Notes: generated by a model not told the origin, from the sequence alone. Counted from the first letter of the stretch, positions 47,906 to 58,363 are shown. The stretch is DNA of 64,000 bases from Thermosulfuriphilus ammonigenes (GCF_011207455.1 NZ_CP048877.1:860576-924575); one strand, 5' to 3'. Program-made: numbers and translations.

Positions 47906-49225
47906 ATGAAGGTATCGGTTGAAGACTTATCCAGTGTCCAAAAACGCCTGGAGGTAGAACTCCCCCCAGAAACAGTAGCCAAAGAACTCAATCGAGCTTA
48001 TTCCCGTCTCCGTAAAGAGGTAAAACTCAAAGGATTCCGCAAAGGACATGCTCCGAAGGAGCTTCTAAAACGCCTTTTTCGAGACCAAGTGGAAGAAGAA
48101 GTTACCGAAAGGCTTATCAGTGAAACCCTCCCCCAGGCCATCAGCCAGTCCAAGCTGGTGCCTGTAGTCCGGCCGCAGGTCTCCTCCTATGAGTCCTTAA
48201 GAGAGAATGAGTCTTTCTCTTACTCGGTGATTGTGGATGTTCGTCCAGAGTTTGATCTTCCCGACTACGAAGGCCTGGAAGTGGAGGCCATGGATACTGA
48301 AGTAAGCGAAGAGGAAGTAGAGAATCAGCTCCAGGCCCTCCAGTACACCTTTGCCAACTTCAAGGAGGCCCCCGAAGGCCACAAATTAGAGAAGGGAAAC
48401 GTAGTTATTGTCTCGGTAGATATCCTAGAAGATGGAGAGCCCCTGCCGGGGATGAGTACCGATAGTCTTTATATCGATTTAGGCACTGGAGAGTTCAATC
48501 TTACGGTAGAGGAGGCCCTCTTTGGTCACCAAAAAGGGGAGACGGTAGAAGTAGAAGTGACTCATCCTGAAGATGCCTTAAACGAGGCCCTCGCGGGCAA
48601 AACGGTGGTCTATCGGGTGCAGATAAAGGAAGTCTATGTCCGGGAGCTTCCCCCTCTTGATGATTCCTTTGTAGAGAGGCTCCAGGCCGGCTTCAAAGAC
48701 CTTGAAGAGCTCAAAGAGCGAATTCGTCAGCGTCTCAAAAAGGAAAAGGAACGTCGGGCCGAGGAGTATCTCAAGGAGCAGATTCTGGAACAATTACGGG
48801 CAAAGGTAGACTTTGAGGTTCCTGAAAGATTCGTCGAATACAAGATAGAACAGATGGTGGAGCAGATGGCCCAGAATCTTCAGGAACAGGGCCAGAGTTT
48901 TGAAGAGGCGGGCATCTCTGTGGAGAGGCTAAGACAACGTCTCCGCCCTCTGGCTGAACAGCAGGCCAAGGAAGAACTGATTTTGGAAAAAATTGCCGAA
49001 AAGGAAAATATAGGGGTAGATGGTCCGGAACTTGAGGCCCGGGTAGAACAGATGGTTCGGGCCTTAGGGGCCAGGGGAGAAGAGCTACGAGGAGTTTTGG
49101 CTACCTCCCTAGTCCCCAAGCTCATTGCCGAGAAGACGTTGCGTATTTTGCTGGAGAAAGCTAAGATTAAGCAAAAAGATGACACAGAAACTTCTAAAGA
49201 CCAAACTCAAACTCAGGAAGGATGA
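47906..49225 (+). CDS. tig: Trigger factor
   Basis: 439 residues from the ATG at 47906 (AGAGGAG at 47894-47900). It has an N-terminal ribosome-binding domain with the signature GFRKGHAP, a central FKBP-type prolyl-isomerase domain (about 150-245, [20 protein letters not shown]-like), and a helical chaperone C-domain. It binds nascent chains at the ribosome exit. The FKBP domain is recognisable but divergent. It starts the tig-clpP-clpX-lon operon immediately after tRNA-Leu. Confidence 0.95.
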   Translation: MKVSVEDLSSVQKRLEVELPPETVAKELNRAYSRLRKEVKLKGFRKGHAPKELLKRLFRDQVEEEVTERLISETLPQAISQSKLVPVVRPQVSSYESLRENESFSYSVIVDVRPEFDLPDYEGLEVEAMDTEVSEEEVENQLQALQYTFANFKEAPEGHKLEKGNVVIVSVDILEDGEPLPGMSTDSLYIDLGTGEFNLTVEEALFGHQKGETVEVEVTHPEDALNEALAGKTVVYRVQIKEVYVRELPPLDDSFVERLQAGFKDLEELKERIRQRLKKEKERRAEEYLKEQILEQLRAKVDFEVPERFVEYKIEQMVEQMAQNLQEQGQSFEEAGISVERLRQRLRPLAEQQAKEELILEKIAEKENIGVDGPELEARVEQMVRALGARGEELRGVLATSLVPKLIAEKTLRILLEKAKIKQKDDTETSKDQTQTQEG

Positions 49226-49235
49226 AGCCAATTCC

Positions 49236-49844
49236 ATGCTTGTACCCATCGTTATTGAGCAGACAGGCCGTGGTGAACGGGCCTTTGACATCTACTCTCG
49301 ACTCCTAAAAGAGAGGATTATCTTCATAGGCTCACCTATAGACGACAACATCGCCAACCTGGTTATAGCCCAGCTCCTCTTTTTAGAGGCCGAAGATCCC
49401 GACCGAGACATTACTGTTTACATTAACTCCCCGGGAGGCTATGTCACCGCCGGGTTGGCCATTTATGACACCATGCAATATATTCGCCCGGATGTGGCTA
49501 CCTTGTGCATGGGGCAAGCTGCCAGTATGGGAGCGGTCCTTCTGGCCGCCGGGGCCAAAGGCAAACGCTACGCCCTACCCCATTCTCGCATCATGCTGCA
49601 CCAGCCCATGGGCGGTTTTCAGGGCCAGGCAGTGGATGTAGATATCCAGGCCAAGGAGATTCTGCGTTTAAGGGACATCCTTAACAAAATTCTGGCCAAA
49701 CACACCGGCCAGGATATCGACCGGATTCAGGCCGACACCGAAAGGGATTTCTATATGTCTGCCGAGGAGGCCAAGGCCTACGGGCTAGTTGACGAAGTCA
49801 TCTACCAGAGGGCAATCAAGGAGGACAAAGATGGCCAGGCGTAA
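49236..49844 (+). CDS. clpP: ATP-dependent Clp protease proteolytic subunit
   Basis: 202 residues from the ATG at 49236 ([25 protein letters not shown], the canonical start). The catalytic triad is S97 (GQAASMG), H122 (MLHQP) and D171. It forms the tetradecameric peptidase chamber used with ClpX. The ribosome-binding sequence AGGAAGG is somewhat far (about 14 bases). It overlaps clpX by 14 bp. Confidence 0.97.
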   Translation: MLVPIVIEQTGRGERAFDIYSRLLKERIIFIGSPIDDNIANLVIAQLLFLEAEDPDRDITVYINSPGGYVTAGLAIYDTMQYIRPDVATLCMGQAASMGAVLLAAGAKGKRYALPHSRIMLHQPMGGFQGQAVDVDIQAKEILRLRDILNKILAKHTGQDIDRIQADTERDFYMSAEEAKAYGLVDEVIYQRAIKEDKDGQA

Positions 49845-51081
49845 TTCTAAAGGCGGCGATCTCCATTGTTCGTTCTGCGGCAAGAGCCAGGACGAGGTCC
49901 GCAAACTCATTGCCGGGCCGGCGGTTTATATTTGTGACGAATGTATCGAGCTATGCAACGACATTATCGCTGAAGAATATGCTCGAGAGGAGGCTGCTCG
50001 CCGGCTTTCCACTATTCCTAAGCCGGCCGAGATAAAGGCCTTTTTGGACGAGTATGTCGTTGGCCAGGAACGGGCCAAAAAAATTCTGGCTGTGGCGGTC
50101 CACAATCACTACAAGCGAATAGACTCCCGCATCAGCCTAGACGGTGTTGAGTTACAGAAGAGCAACATTCTCCTTATCGGCCCTACAGGAAGTGGGAAGA
50201 CTCTTTTGGCCCAGACTTTGGCCAAGTTTCTCAATGTCCCCTTCACCATTGCCGATGCCACCACCCTGACCGAGGCGGGATACGTAGGTGAAGACGTAGA
50301 GAACATTATTCTCAATCTTCTTCAGGCTGCTGATTATGATGTAGAGCTGGCCCAGAGGGGGATCGTCTACATCGATGAGATTGACAAGATCGCCCGCAAG
50401 GGAGACTCTCCCTCTATCACCAGAGATGTTTCCGGTGAGGGGGTTCAGCAGGCCCTACTTAAGATTATCGAAGGCACCGTGGCCAACGTGCCTCCCAAAG
50501 GAGGACGCAAGCATCCCCAGCAGGAGTTTATCAAGGTGGACACCACCAATATCCTCTTTATCTGTGGCGGGGCCTTTGTGGGGCTGGAGAATATCATCCG
50601 GCAACGACTGGGTAAAAAGGCCATCGGCTTTGGGGCTGATATCGAGGTGGCCAAGGATATGACCATCGGTGAAGTCCTCTCTCATACTCAGCCTGAGGAT
50701 CTCATCAAGTTTGGTCTCATCCCTGAATTTGTTGGGCGATTGCCGGTCGTGGCCACCTTAGACGAATTGACGGAAGATCAACTGGTGCGCATCTTAAAAG
50801 AGCCACGAAATGCTCTGGTCAAGCAGTATATTAAGCTCTTTGAGATGGACGGCATCAAGCTTCGTTTCACCGATGGAGCCCTTAAGGCAATCGCCAGAGA
50901 GGCCATTAAGCGGAAGACCGGGGCCCGAGGTTTGCGGGCCATACTTGAGGAATCCATGCTGGATATCATGTACGATCTTCCCTCTAAGGATGATGTCCGC
51001 GAGTGCGTGGTTAGCGAGGAAGTCATCCTCCGGAGGGAAAAACCCATAATCCTATTTGAACCAAAGGCCAAAGAGGCCTAG
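49831..51081 (+). CDS. clpX: ATP-dependent Clp protease ATP-binding subunit ClpX
   Basis: 416 residues from the ATG at 49831, after AGGAGG. An N-terminal zinc domain with C13, C16, C35 and C38 is followed by the AAA+ module with Walker A GPTGSGKT (117-124), [13 protein letters not shown], the GYVGEDVE pore loop and sensor 2 ARGLRAI. The IGFGAD loop (IGF, for ClpP docking) is present. It unfolds substrates and feeds ClpP. lon follows 7 bp later. Confidence 0.98.
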   Translation: MARRNSKGGDLHCSFCGKSQDEVRKLIAGPAVYICDECIELCNDIIAEEYAREEAARRLSTIPKPAEIKAFLDEYVVGQERAKKILAVAVHNHYKRIDSRISLDGVELQKSNILLIGPTGSGKTLLAQTLAKFLNVPFTIADATTLTEAGYVGEDVENIILNLLQAADYDVELAQRGIVYIDEIDKIARKGDSPSITRDVSGEGVQQALLKIIEGTVANVPPKGGRKHPQQEFIKVDTTNILFICGGAFVGLENIIRQRLGKKAIGFGADIEVAKDMTIGEVLSHTQPEDLIKFGLIPEFVGRLPVVATLDELTEDQLVRILKEPRNALVKQYIKLFEMDGIKLRFTDGALKAIAREAIKRKTGARGLRAILEESMLDIMYDLPSKDDVRECVVSEEVILRREKPIILFEPKAKEA

Positions 51082-51088
51082 GAGGCGT

Positions 51089-53509
51089 ATGAATAGTATC
51101 GAGATCAACGAACGTCTACCACTACCCCTTCTTCCCCTAAGAGATATCGTTCTGTTTCCCCACATGGTTGTTCCCCTCTTTGTCGGGCGGGAAAAGTCCA
51201 TCATGGCCATTGAACACGCCATGGCCATGCGTAAAGAGATCTTTCTGGCCGCCCAGCGGGACGCCAAGATAGATGATCCCAAAGAGAAGGATATCTACCG
51301 AGTGGGCACCATAGGGGTAGTTCTGCAAATCCTCAGATTGCCTGATGGCACGGTCAAAGCCCTCATTGAAGGGCGTCAGAGGACCAAGATTCTGCGTTTT
51401 CTGCCCAATCAGAACTTTTTTATTGTTGAGGTAGAACCCAAAGACGACGTCTACGAGGCCACAGCAGAGGCTGAAGCCCTGATCCGTCTCTGCCATCAGA
51501 CCTTTGAAGAATACGTTAAACTCAACAAAAAGATTCCCCCAGAGATCGCCAATTCTATTGCCGCCATAAAAGATCCTTCTCGTTTGGCCGACACCATCGC
51601 GGCCCATCTCCCTCTTAAACTGGAGAAAAAGCAAAAACTTCTCGAGATAGAAGACGTTAATCGGCGTCTGGAGCAGATCTATGGCCTGATGCGAGGGGAG
51701 TTGGAGATCATCCAGCTAGAACAGCGAATCAAAGAGCGGGTCAAACGTCAGATGGAGAAGACCCAGCGGGATTATTATCTCAACGAGCAGATGCGGGCCA
51801 TCCAGAAGGAGATGGGCGAAAAGGACGATGGACGCAGTGAGCTGGCCGAGCTGGGGCGGCGAATCAAAAAAAAGAGATTGCCCAGAGAAGTAGCGGCCAA
51901 GGTGCGCCAGGAGTACAAGAAGCTCAAGCTCATGAGCCCCATGAGTGCCGAGGCGGCAGTGGTCCGCAACTATATAGACTGGATCCTCTCTCTTCCCTGG
52001 TATGAGCGCACCCAGGACAAACTCGACATAGCCGAGGCGGAAGCCATCCTGGATGCCGACCACTTTGGGTTAGAGAAGCCCAAACAGCGCATTCTGGAAC
52101 ATCTGGCCGTCCAAAGCTTGGTTAAAAAGATTAAGGGGCCCATCCTCTGCCTGGTTGGTCCTCCGGGGGTGGGGAAGACCAGCCTGGCCCGGTCGGTAGC
52201 CCGGGCCATGGGACGAAACTTCGTGCGCATCTCTCTGGGTGGGGTGAGAGACGAGGCCGAGATTCGCGGCCATCGTCGTACCTATATCGGTGCCCTGCCG
52301 GGCAAGATCATCCAGGGCATGCGTCGAGCCAAGACCATAAACCCTGTCTTCTGTCTGGATGAGGTGGACAAAATCGGAGCCGATTTCCGGGGTGATCCAG
52401 CAGCGGCCCTTCTGGAGGTACTAGATCCGGAACAAAACTTTGCCTTTAATGATCATTATCTTGAGGTAGATTACGATCTCTCTCAGGTTCTGTTTATTAC
52501 TACAGCCAATGCCCTGCATACTATCCCGCCTCCTCTCCTTGACCGAATGGAAATCATTGAAATTCCAGGCTATACCGAAGAGGAAAAGCTGGAGATAGCC
52601 AAACATTTCCTTCTCCCCCGGCAGCTTGAGGCCCATGGTCTTAAGCCTGAACACCTTCAGCTCTCGGATAAGGCCATTTTGGAGATCATTCGTCGTTACA
52701 CCCGGGAGGCCGGGGTGAGAAATCTGGAGAGGGAGATTGCCACCATCTGCCGGAAGGTGGCCAAAGAGGTGGCCAAAGATCGCGATGGTTTTAAGTCTCA
52801 GAGGATTATTCCTTCTCAGTTACCCAAGTATCTTGGTGTGGCCAAATACCGCTATGGGCAAACCGAAGAAAAGGATGAGATTGGCGTGGCCACCGGCCTG
52901 GCCTGGACAGAAACCGGAGGCGCCCTCCTTCAGATCGAGGCCGTACTTATGCCTGGCCGGGGCAAGCTCTTGATCACCGGAAAGCTAGGTGACGTAATGC
53001 AGGAGTCTGTCCAGGCCGCTATGAGTTACGTAAGGTCTAGGGCCCTTCAGCTCGGTCTTCCGGCAGATTTCTATCAGAAGGTAGACATCCACGTTCATGT
53101 GCCCGAGGGGGCTATTCCCAAGGATGGACCAAGCGCCGGAATTACCATTGCCACGGCCCTTGTCTCAGCCTTACTTAAGGTTCCAGTCAAGCGCACAGTA
53201 GCCATGACTGGAGAGATCACCCTGAGAGGGCGGATCCTCCCTATAGGAGGGCTCAAAGAAAAGCTCCTAGCGGCCAGACGCGGAAACGTAGAAACGGTTC
53301 TTATTCCTAAAGAAAACGAAAAGGATCTTAAAGAGCTCTCCAATAAGGTGATCAAGGGGCTGGAAATCATTCTGGTGGAACACATGGACGAAGTCCTCAA
53401 GCTGGCCTTAGTACTTGAAAAACCGGAGGAGCTCTTCAAAGAAGTCCCACCGGAGGCCTTCAATCTCTTTGGCGGCCCCTCGGTGGAAGAAGGCATCCAG
53501 GCCCATTAG
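51089..53509 (+). CDS. lon: Lon ATP-dependent protease, copy 2
   Basis: 806 residues from the ATG at 51089 (AGGAGG immediately upstream). N domain [26 protein letters not shown]; Walker A GPPGVGKT (357-364); CLDEVDK; catalytic dyad S682 and K725. It is complete, like copy 1 at 40.5 kb, but without that copy's acidic N-terminal extension and with a longer C-terminal tail ([22 protein letters not shown]). Its place in tig-clpP-clpX-lon is the classic bacterial arrangement, so this is probably the housekeeping Lon. Confidence 0.97.
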   Translation: MNSIEINERLPLPLLPLRDIVLFPHMVVPLFVGREKSIMAIEHAMAMRKEIFLAAQRDAKIDDPKEKDIYRVGTIGVVLQILRLPDGTVKALIEGRQRTKILRFLPNQNFFIVEVEPKDDVYEATAEAEALIRLCHQTFEEYVKLNKKIPPEIANSIAAIKDPSRLADTIAAHLPLKLEKKQKLLEIEDVNRRLEQIYGLMRGELEIIQLEQRIKERVKRQMEKTQRDYYLNEQMRAIQKEMGEKDDGRSELAELGRRIKKKRLPREVAAKVRQEYKKLKLMSPMSAEAAVVRNYIDWILSLPWYERTQDKLDIAEAEAILDADHFGLEKPKQRILEHLAVQSLVKKIKGPILCLVGPPGVGKTSLARSVARAMGRNFVRISLGGVRDEAEIRGHRRTYIGALPGKIIQGMRRAKTINPVFCLDEVDKIGADFRGDPAAALLEVLDPEQNFAFNDHYLEVDYDLSQVLFITTANALHTIPPPLLDRMEIIEIPGYTEEEKLEIAKHFLLPRQLEAHGLKPEHLQLSDKAILEIIRRYTREAGVRNLEREIATICRKVAKEVAKDRDGFKSQRIIPSQLPKYLGVAKYRYGQTEEKDEIGVATGLAWTETGGALLQIEAVLMPGRGKLLITGKLGDVMQESVQAAMSYVRSRALQLGLPADFYQKVDIHVHVPEGAIPKDGPSAGITIATALVSALLKVPVKRTVAMTGEITLRGRILPIGGLKEKLLAARRGNVETVLIPKENEKDLKELSNKVIKGLEIILVEHMDEVLKLALVLEKPEELFKEVPPEAFNLFGGPSVEEGIQAH

Positions 53510-53517
53510 CCGATACC

Positions 53518-53546
53518 TTGACAGGTGGAGGCAGTCTTGTTAATGA
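53518..53546 (+). promoter_or_regulatory. Sigma-70 promoter of the tRNA-Val/tRNA-Asp unit
   Basis: TTGACA (53518-53523), 17-bp spacer, TAATGA (53541-53546), 12 bases before mature tRNA-Val, starting only 9 bp after the lon stop. Confidence 0.7.
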
Positions 53547-53558
53547 TTGTCTGCCTCT

Positions 53559-53633
53559 GGGCGGATAGCTCAGTGGGAGAGCATCGGCCTTACAAGCCGG
53601 GGGTCACAGGTTCAAGTCCTGTTCCGCCCACCA
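53559..53633 (+). tRNA. tRNA-Val (anticodon TAC)
   Basis: Acceptor GGGCGGA/TCCGCCC, D-arm AGCTCAGTGGGAGAGC, anticodon loop CTTACAA (TAC, reading GUA/GUN), T-arm GGTTCAAGTCC, and encoded CCA at 53631-53633. tRNA-Asp follows 14 bp later. Confidence 0.97.
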
Positions 53634-53647
53634 CTGAGACCATAAGC

Positions 53648-53725
53648 GGGGCCGTAGTTCAGCCCGGTTAGAACGCCGGCCTGTCACGCCGGAGGTCGCG
53701 AGTTCGAATCTCGTCGGCCCCGCCA
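53648..53725 (+). tRNA. tRNA-Asp (anticodon GTC)
   Basis: Acceptor GGGGCCG/CGGCCCC, anticodon loop CTGTCAC (GTC, reading GAC/GAU), T-arm AGTTCGAATCT, discriminator G, and encoded CCA at 53723-53725. It is followed by an intrinsic terminator. Confidence 0.97.
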
Positions 53726-53732
53726 TATTTTT

Positions 53733-53760
53733 AGCCCACCTTTAAGGTGGGCTTTTCTTT
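53733..53760 (+). terminator. Intrinsic terminator of the tRNA-Val/Asp unit
   Basis: AGCCCACCT pairs with AGGTGGGCT across a short TTA loop, followed by TTTTCTTTT. Confidence 0.85.
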
Positions 53761-53814
53761 TCTTCTGGAGACCGGTATAAAAGGCCAACCAGACCGCAGA
53801 TCCAGGGAGAACTC

Positions 53815-54648
53815 ATGTCGTCTATCTACCTCAAAAAGACTCTGGAACTTGTCTCGGTACCCTCAGGTCTAGTATTTGTTTTTCTCCTTATTGGCTTTGT
53901 CCTTCTTCCCTTACGTAAACACCGCGGCTGGGGACAATTTGCTGTTTTCATGGCCTTGGCCATCTATTACTTTTTTGGCCTGGGTCCCGTGGTCAACCTC
54001 CTCCTGCAACCGCTTGAGAACCGTTATCGTCCCCCGGAAATTCAAGAACTTTCCAGGGCCCGGACTATTGTCGTCTTAACCAGCTATATCGCCCCGGATA
54101 AAAGGGCTCTTCTTGACCGTCTTGACTGTGAAAGCCTGGCTAGATTGATCTACGCCATAAAGCTTCACCGTCGGTTGGAGCACCTAGAAGTCATCTTTAT
54201 TGGTGCCGGTCACCTGGGCCATGAGGACTCTCCCGGGGCCCAGGTGATGGCCTGGATCGCCGAAGAGCTTGGGGTTCCTCGAGTAAAAATTCGCTACATC
54301 GAGAGCCCGAGGGATACGGCCGAGACAGCCGAAGCCCTGGTTCCTGTCCTGGGCAAGAAACCTTTTATTCTCCTCACCAGCGCCGTCCACATGCCCCGCT
54401 CGGTTTATCTCTTTAAGCGCCAGGGGCTTCGCCCCATCCCCTACCCCTGCCACTACCTGGCCGGCGGCGGAGAGCTATCACCCTTTTCCTTCTTCCCCTA
54501 TCCGGACAATCTGGCCCGGGCCGATCTGGCCGTTCATGAGTATCTTGGTCTGGCCTGGTACTACACCAAAGATCACATTTTCACCAAAATTCCCTACATC
54601 CGAAATTTTGTTCGAGAAAACCGGCCTATTTCAGGGCCAGCATCCTAG
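53815..54648 (+). CDS. DUF218 (YdcF/ElyC-like) membrane protein
   Basis: 277 residues. Two N-terminal membrane segments (about 15-32 and 42-62) precede a DUF218 domain (about 80-250): TIVVLTSYIAPD, VIFIGAGHLGHED, ESPRDTAETAEALVPVL and LTSAVHMPRSVYLFKRQGL. E. coli relatives (ElyC, SanA, YdcF) affect envelope integrity; the reaction is unknown. The usual GG in the first strand motif is replaced by TS. Its 3' end overlaps nadA by 23 bp (convergent). Confidence 0.85.
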   Translation: MSSIYLKKTLELVSVPSGLVFVFLLIGFVLLPLRKHRGWGQFAVFMALAIYYFFGLGPVVNLLLQPLENRYRPPEIQELSRARTIVVLTSYIAPDKRALLDRLDCESLARLIYAIKLHRRLEHLEVIFIGAGHLGHEDSPGAQVMAWIAEELGVPRVKIRYIESPRDTAETAEALVPVLGKKPFILLTSAVHMPRSVYLFKRQGLRPIPYPCHYLAGGGELSPFSFFPYPDNLARADLAVHEYLGLAWYYTKDHIFTKIPYIRNFVRENRPISGPAS

Positions 54649-55543
54649 AGACAGCCTGCCAGGCCTTCTGCCGGATCTCTTCCGGAACCTTAATGACGTA
54701 TTGGTTCTCCTTAAGGGCCAGATAAAGGTCCTTGAGCCCGATGCGTTTCATGTTGGGGCAGATCATTCCCTCCCAGGCCGGGTAAAAGCGCTTCCCCGGG
54801 GCCACCTTTGAGAGGGGATACAAAAGCCCCACTTCAGTGCCCACAATAAACTCCTCTGCGTCTGATTCCTGGGCAAAACGCAACATCCCCGAGGTAGAAC
54901 GAACAGCATCAGCCAAGTCAATAACCTCCGGCCGACACTCCGGGTGGGCCATAAATAGGGCCCGGGGATACCTGGCCTTGGCCTCCAGGACTTTTTCTTT
55001 GGTTAGGGCCTCATGGACCGGACAGTAACCATGCCAGTAAGAGATGCGTTTGTCCGGATAGAAACGCTGGGTATACATGGCCAGATTCTTATCCGGGGTC
55101 ATATAGACCTCTTCGGCTTCCAGGCTTCCCACCACCTTGACGGCGTTGGCCGAGGTACAACAAATATCCGTCTCCGCCTTGCATTCGGCCGTAGAGTTTA
55201 CATAGGTGACAACCGGTACCCCTGGCCTCTTGGCCTTCTCGGCCCGGAGTTGATCAGCGGTAAGCATGTCAGCCATGCGACAGCCGGCATCAAGCCGAGG
55301 CAGAAGAACTGTCTTGTCCGGAGAGACGATAGAGGCCGTCTCCGCCATAAAGTGCACCCCACAGAAGACGATAACCTCGGCCTCTGTCTGAGAAGCCTTG
55401 AGGGAAAGCTCCAGGGAATCACCGGTAAGATCCGCCAGATCCTGAATCTCTGGTGGTTGGTAGTTGTGAGCGAGAATAATAGCCCGACGTTCCTCGGCCA
55501 AACGACGAATTTCTTCCTTGAGCCGCTCCTTGTCCATCTCCAT
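54626..55543 (-). CDS. nadA: Quinolinate synthase A
   Basis: 305 residues. A 4Fe-4S enzyme condensing iminoaspartate with DHAP to quinolinate in NAD synthesis. Cluster cysteines are C88 (LDAGCRM), C174 (HGYCPVHE) and C262 (ICPNMKR), with the family spacing of about 87. Other motifs: ILAHNYQPPEIQDLAD, CGVHFMAETA and HPECRPEV. AAAGGAGAGG precedes the ATG. nadB and nadC are not in this window. It is the last gene of ftsK-lolA-nadA. Confidence 0.96.
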   Translation of the reverse strand: MEMDKERLKEEIRRLAEERRAIILAHNYQPPEIQDLADLTGDSLELSLKASQTEAEVIVFCGVHFMAETASIVSPDKTVLLPRLDAGCRMADMLTADQLRAEKAKRPGVPVVTYVNSTAECKAETDICCTSANAVKVVGSLEAEEVYMTPDKNLAMYTQRFYPDKRISYWHGYCPVHEALTKEKVLEAKARYPRALFMAHPECRPEVIDLADAVRSTSGMLRFAQESDAEEFIVGTEVGLLYPLSKVAPGKRFYPAWEGMICPNMKRIGLKDLYLALKENQYVIKVPEEIRQKAWQAVSRMLALK

Positions 55544-55546
55544 AGG

Positions 55547-56209
55547 TTACCTCTCCTTTATTATTTCCACCCCTTGAGGGGGCTTAAAGGTAAAGAGTTC
55601 CTCTGAAAGACGAGGGTTGAGACGAATATCATCAAAGATGAGACGGGTGTAATTGCCAAAGTAGTCCCAATACCAGAGCTCTCTGATAAGGTAGGTCTTT
55701 AGATTCACCAAGACTCGCAGGCGCTCAACCTGGGGATGAGGTTTCCGGGGGACAAGCTCCAGGGTGGCCGTCTCAGGGCCTAGGCCCTCGAGGCGGAGAC
55801 GAAAATCCCGGAGAATGTTTCCCCTTCCGGAGATAAAGCCCAGAGTGATATCCGAGGCCAGGGCTTTGCCTGAGGGAAAGACCATCACCTGACGGGAAGC
55901 CGGACGGAAGACATAAACATTGCGTCCGTCGGCAACAATAAGGACCTTCTCTGGAATTTTGTACTCCCAGCGCATCTTTCCCGGCTTCTCAAAGAAGACC
56001 ACCCCCCGGGAGACCTTAACCCGCTGAGTACTTTTCCAAAAGGCCTCCTGGATAAAGCGGGCCTCAAGAGAGGTGGTGTCCTCATAGCGGGCCTGGAGCC
56101 TCTGGGCGATCTCCTCGGCGGTAGGAGCGGCCAGGGCCACCCCGGCCCAGAGGCTAATGATCACGACGGCCCAAAACCGGCCTAGGCTTAACCCCATCTG
56201 ATGGACCAA
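55547..56209 (-). CDS. lolA: Outer-membrane lipoprotein carrier LolA
   Basis: About 220 residues from TTG at 56209, chosen because AAAGGAGGG is spaced 5-6 bases before it; an ATG at 56197 is the alternative. A signal peptide (FWAVVIISLWAGVALA) ends before APTAEEIAQRLQARYE. The mature protein has the LolA order: LEARFIQE, KPGKMRWEYKIPEKVLIVADGRNVYVF, LVPRKPHPQVERLRVLV. It carries lipoproteins across the periplasm, implying an outer membrane. It overlaps ftsK by 56 bp. Confidence 0.92.
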   Translation of the reverse strand: MVHQMGLSLGRFWAVVIISLWAGVALAAPTAEEIAQRLQARYEDTTSLEARFIQEAFWKSTQRVKVSRGVVFFEKPGKMRWEYKIPEKVLIVADGRNVYVFRPASRQVMVFPSGKALASDITLGFISGRGNILRDFRLRLEGLGPETATLELVPRKPHPQVERLRVLVNLKTYLIRELWYWDYFGNYTRLIFDDIRLNPRLSEELFTFKPPQGVEIIKER

Positions 56210-58271
56210 CGATACCCTCCTTTTCCATGCGTTCAATGAGTCGAGCGGCCCGATTGTAACCTATTCGGAGTCGTCTCTGAAGCATGGAGATTGAGGCTTG
56301 TCCAGTGCGGATAACAATCTCCACGGCCTCGTCGTATTTTTCATCTTCAAAAAGATCGTCTTCCTCTCCCGCTCCCTCGGGAACATCTATCTGGGCCAGG
56401 ATATCTTCCTTGTATTCAGGTGGCCCTTGAGACTTGAGAAATTCCACCACCCGTTTGACTTCCTTTTCTGAGACAAAGGCCCCGTGGATCCGTTCAAGAC
56501 GGGAGGTCCCGGGGGGCAAAAAGAGCATATCTCCAGACCCAAGGAGCCTCTCCGCCCCGCCGGTATCCAGGATAGTCCGGGAGTCGGTCTTGGAGGAGAC
56601 CTGGAAGGAAATTCGGGCCGGAAAATTGGCCTTGATGATCCCTGTCAGGACATCCACCGACGGACGCTGGGTGGCCACCAGGAGATGGATCCCCGCGGCT
56701 CGAGCCATCTGGGCCAGACGGGTAAGGGCCTCCTCCACCTCTTTGGAGGAGACCAGCATGAGATCGGCCAGTTCATCGATGACAATAACCAAATAAGGCA
56801 ACCGTTCCTCGGCCTCTTCATTATAGGATTCAAGGTTACGGGAACCTGCCTCTTCTAAAAGGCTATAGCGACGTTCCATCTCCCGGACGGCCCAGCGCAG
56901 AGCCCGGGTGGCGTTTTTAGGTTCAATAACCACCGGGTGGAGAAGATAGGGGATACCATCATAGATGGAGAGCTCGATCCGTTTGGGGTCTATCATCAGG
57001 AAACGTAGCCGCTCCGGAGTAGATTTATAGATCAGGCTGATAATCATGGCGTTGAGGCAAACACTCTTCCCTGTCCCCGTGGCCCCGGCAATAAGAAGAT
57101 GGGGCATTTTAAGCAAATCGGCCACCACCGGTTGGCCAGAGACATCCTTGCCCAGGGCCACCGTCAGGGGAGATGGAGAATGACGGAAGGGCTCACTGGC
57201 AATAATCTCTTTGAGATAAACAATCTCTCGCTCTGGGTTGGCCACCTCGATGCCCACCACGGATTTACCGGGTATGGGCCCCAGCACCCGAACGCTTTCG
57301 GCCTTAAGGGCCAAGGCTAGGTCATCAGCCAAATTGGTGACCCGATTGATTTTTATCCCCGGTGCCGGCTCAAACTCATAGACGGTGATTACTGGCCCCG
57401 GGCAGACCTCGGTCACCCGACCGGAGACTCCAAAGTCAGAGAGCTTCTCTTCCAGAACTCTGGCCCGGGCTAAAAGGGCCTCTCTGGCCTCACGCCCTAC
57501 CGAGGTCTTGGGATCATCAAGCAGATCTAAAGAAGGAGGCCTGAAAGGCCCGCTAAAGGTCTCGTTAAGGGGAGCAAAGTCCTCAAGGATAACCCGGGCA
57601 GGCTCCGGCTCTCTTATGGTGGGTTCAGAGGAGGCCCTCTCTGAAGAGGGCTCGGCGATCTTGGGCCCTCCTTCGCTCTGGGAAGAAGGGGGCGATTTCT
57701 GTCTGCGGCGAAGACCGGTGATAGCCCGACTAAACCCCCCAGAAAGCCCCTTTAGGAGAGCCGACGGAGTAAGTCCGCTTATCAGCAGGCTTCCCAGAAA
57801 AAAGGTGAGCAAAGAAAGAAAAATGAATCCGGTCTTGCCAACCAGGCGCACTAAGGCCCCCTGGGCCACCACCCCGATAAGGCCGCCGCCGGTAGGGTAC
57901 CGAGAAAAGATGAAATACTCTGGACCGGGATTAACCAGCTCCAAAAGGAAAGACGCCGAGAGGATAAAGAGAGTAGCCCCTATCAGCCAGAGTCGATCCA
58001 CCTCGGCCCAGCGAAAATAGCCCAGGCTGATCCAGACAAGCCCTAAGGGGAGAAGAAAGGCGGCCAGCCCTAAAAGAGAAAAGAGCCCTCCGGCCAGGTA
58101 GGCTCCGACCAGGCCTATAGCGTTCTTTACCGGAGCCGAACTGTAACTTCCCCAAGAGGGGTCTTCATGATGGTAGGTGAGAAGGGCCAGCAGAACAAAG
58201 ACAGCCGCCGCCAGCCCCAGGACGGCCAGAAACTCCTGTTTGAGATTTTGACGATGTTGAACCTTGACCAT
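56154..58271 (-). CDS. ftsK: DNA translocase FtsK
   Basis: 705 residues. Four or five N-terminal membrane segments (about 15-33, 52-85, 95-112, 130-165), a short proline/serine linker (about 190-250), the RecA-like motor with Walker A GATGTGKS (396-403) and VIVIDELADLML, and a C-terminal gamma winged helix (about 635-700, YDEAVEIVIRTGQASISMLQRRLRIGYNRAARLIERME) that reads the KOPS-type polarity sequence. It moves DNA at division. No ribosome-binding site is evident, and the predicted promoter lies only 13 bp upstream, so the transcript may be nearly leaderless. Confidence 0.96.
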   Translation of the reverse strand: MVKVQHRQNLKQEFLAVLGLAAAVFVLLALLTYHHEDPSWGSYSSAPVKNAIGLVGAYLAGGLFSLLGLAAFLLPLGLVWISLGYFRWAEVDRLWLIGATLFILSASFLLELVNPGPEYFIFSRYPTGGGLIGVVAQGALVRLVGKTGFIFLSLLTFFLGSLLISGLTPSALLKGLSGGFSRAITGLRRRQKSPPSSQSEGGPKIAEPSSERASSEPTIREPEPARVILEDFAPLNETFSGPFRPPSLDLLDDPKTSVGREAREALLARARVLEEKLSDFGVSGRVTEVCPGPVITVYEFEPAPGIKINRVTNLADDLALALKAESVRVLGPIPGKSVVGIEVANPEREIVYLKEIIASEPFRHSPSPLTVALGKDVSGQPVVADLLKMPHLLIAGATGTGKSVCLNAMIISLIYKSTPERLRFLMIDPKRIELSIYDGIPYLLHPVVIEPKNATRALRWAVREMERRYSLLEEAGSRNLESYNEEAEERLPYLVIVIDELADLMLVSSKEVEEALTRLAQMARAAGIHLLVATQRPSVDVLTGIIKANFPARISFQVSSKTDSRTILDTGGAERLLGSGDMLFLPPGTSRLERIHGAFVSEKEVKRVVEFLKSQGPPEYKEDILAQIDVPEGAGEEDDLFEDEKYDEAVEIVIRTGQASISMLQRRLRIGYNRAARLIERMEKEGIVGPSDGVKPRPVLGRRDH

Positions 58272-58283
58272 GAATTATCTGGT

Positions 58284-58312
58284 ATAACAACAGCCACTTC
58301 TAAGACTGTCAA
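58284..58312 (-). promoter_or_regulatory. Putative sigma-70 promoter of ftsK
   Basis: On the minus strand TTGACA (58312-58307), 17-bp spacer, TGTTAT (58289-58284). It implies a 5' leader under 10 bases. Confidence 0.5.
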
Positions 58313-58322
58313 TAGCCATATG

Positions 58323-58351
58323 TTGACTGGTCCTTTAGACCCATTTAAGGT
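58323..58351 (+). promoter_or_regulatory. Putative sigma-70 promoter of cooC copy 2
   Basis: TTGACT (58323-58328), 17-bp spacer, TAAGGT (58346-58351), 12 bases before the ATG. It is back to back with the ftsK promoter, with -35 boxes 10 bp apart. Confidence 0.4.
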
Positions 58352-58363
58352 AAGTTTCTCTTT

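Noticed and set aside
47794..53725. Integration sites (att repeats) at the three tRNA genes
   Set aside because: No integrase, no repeated tRNA 3' ends and no foreign-looking DNA next to them.
57385..58020. 211-codon plus-strand frame opposite ftsK
   Set aside because: Serine/arginine-rich antisense frame with no motif; ftsK is intact.
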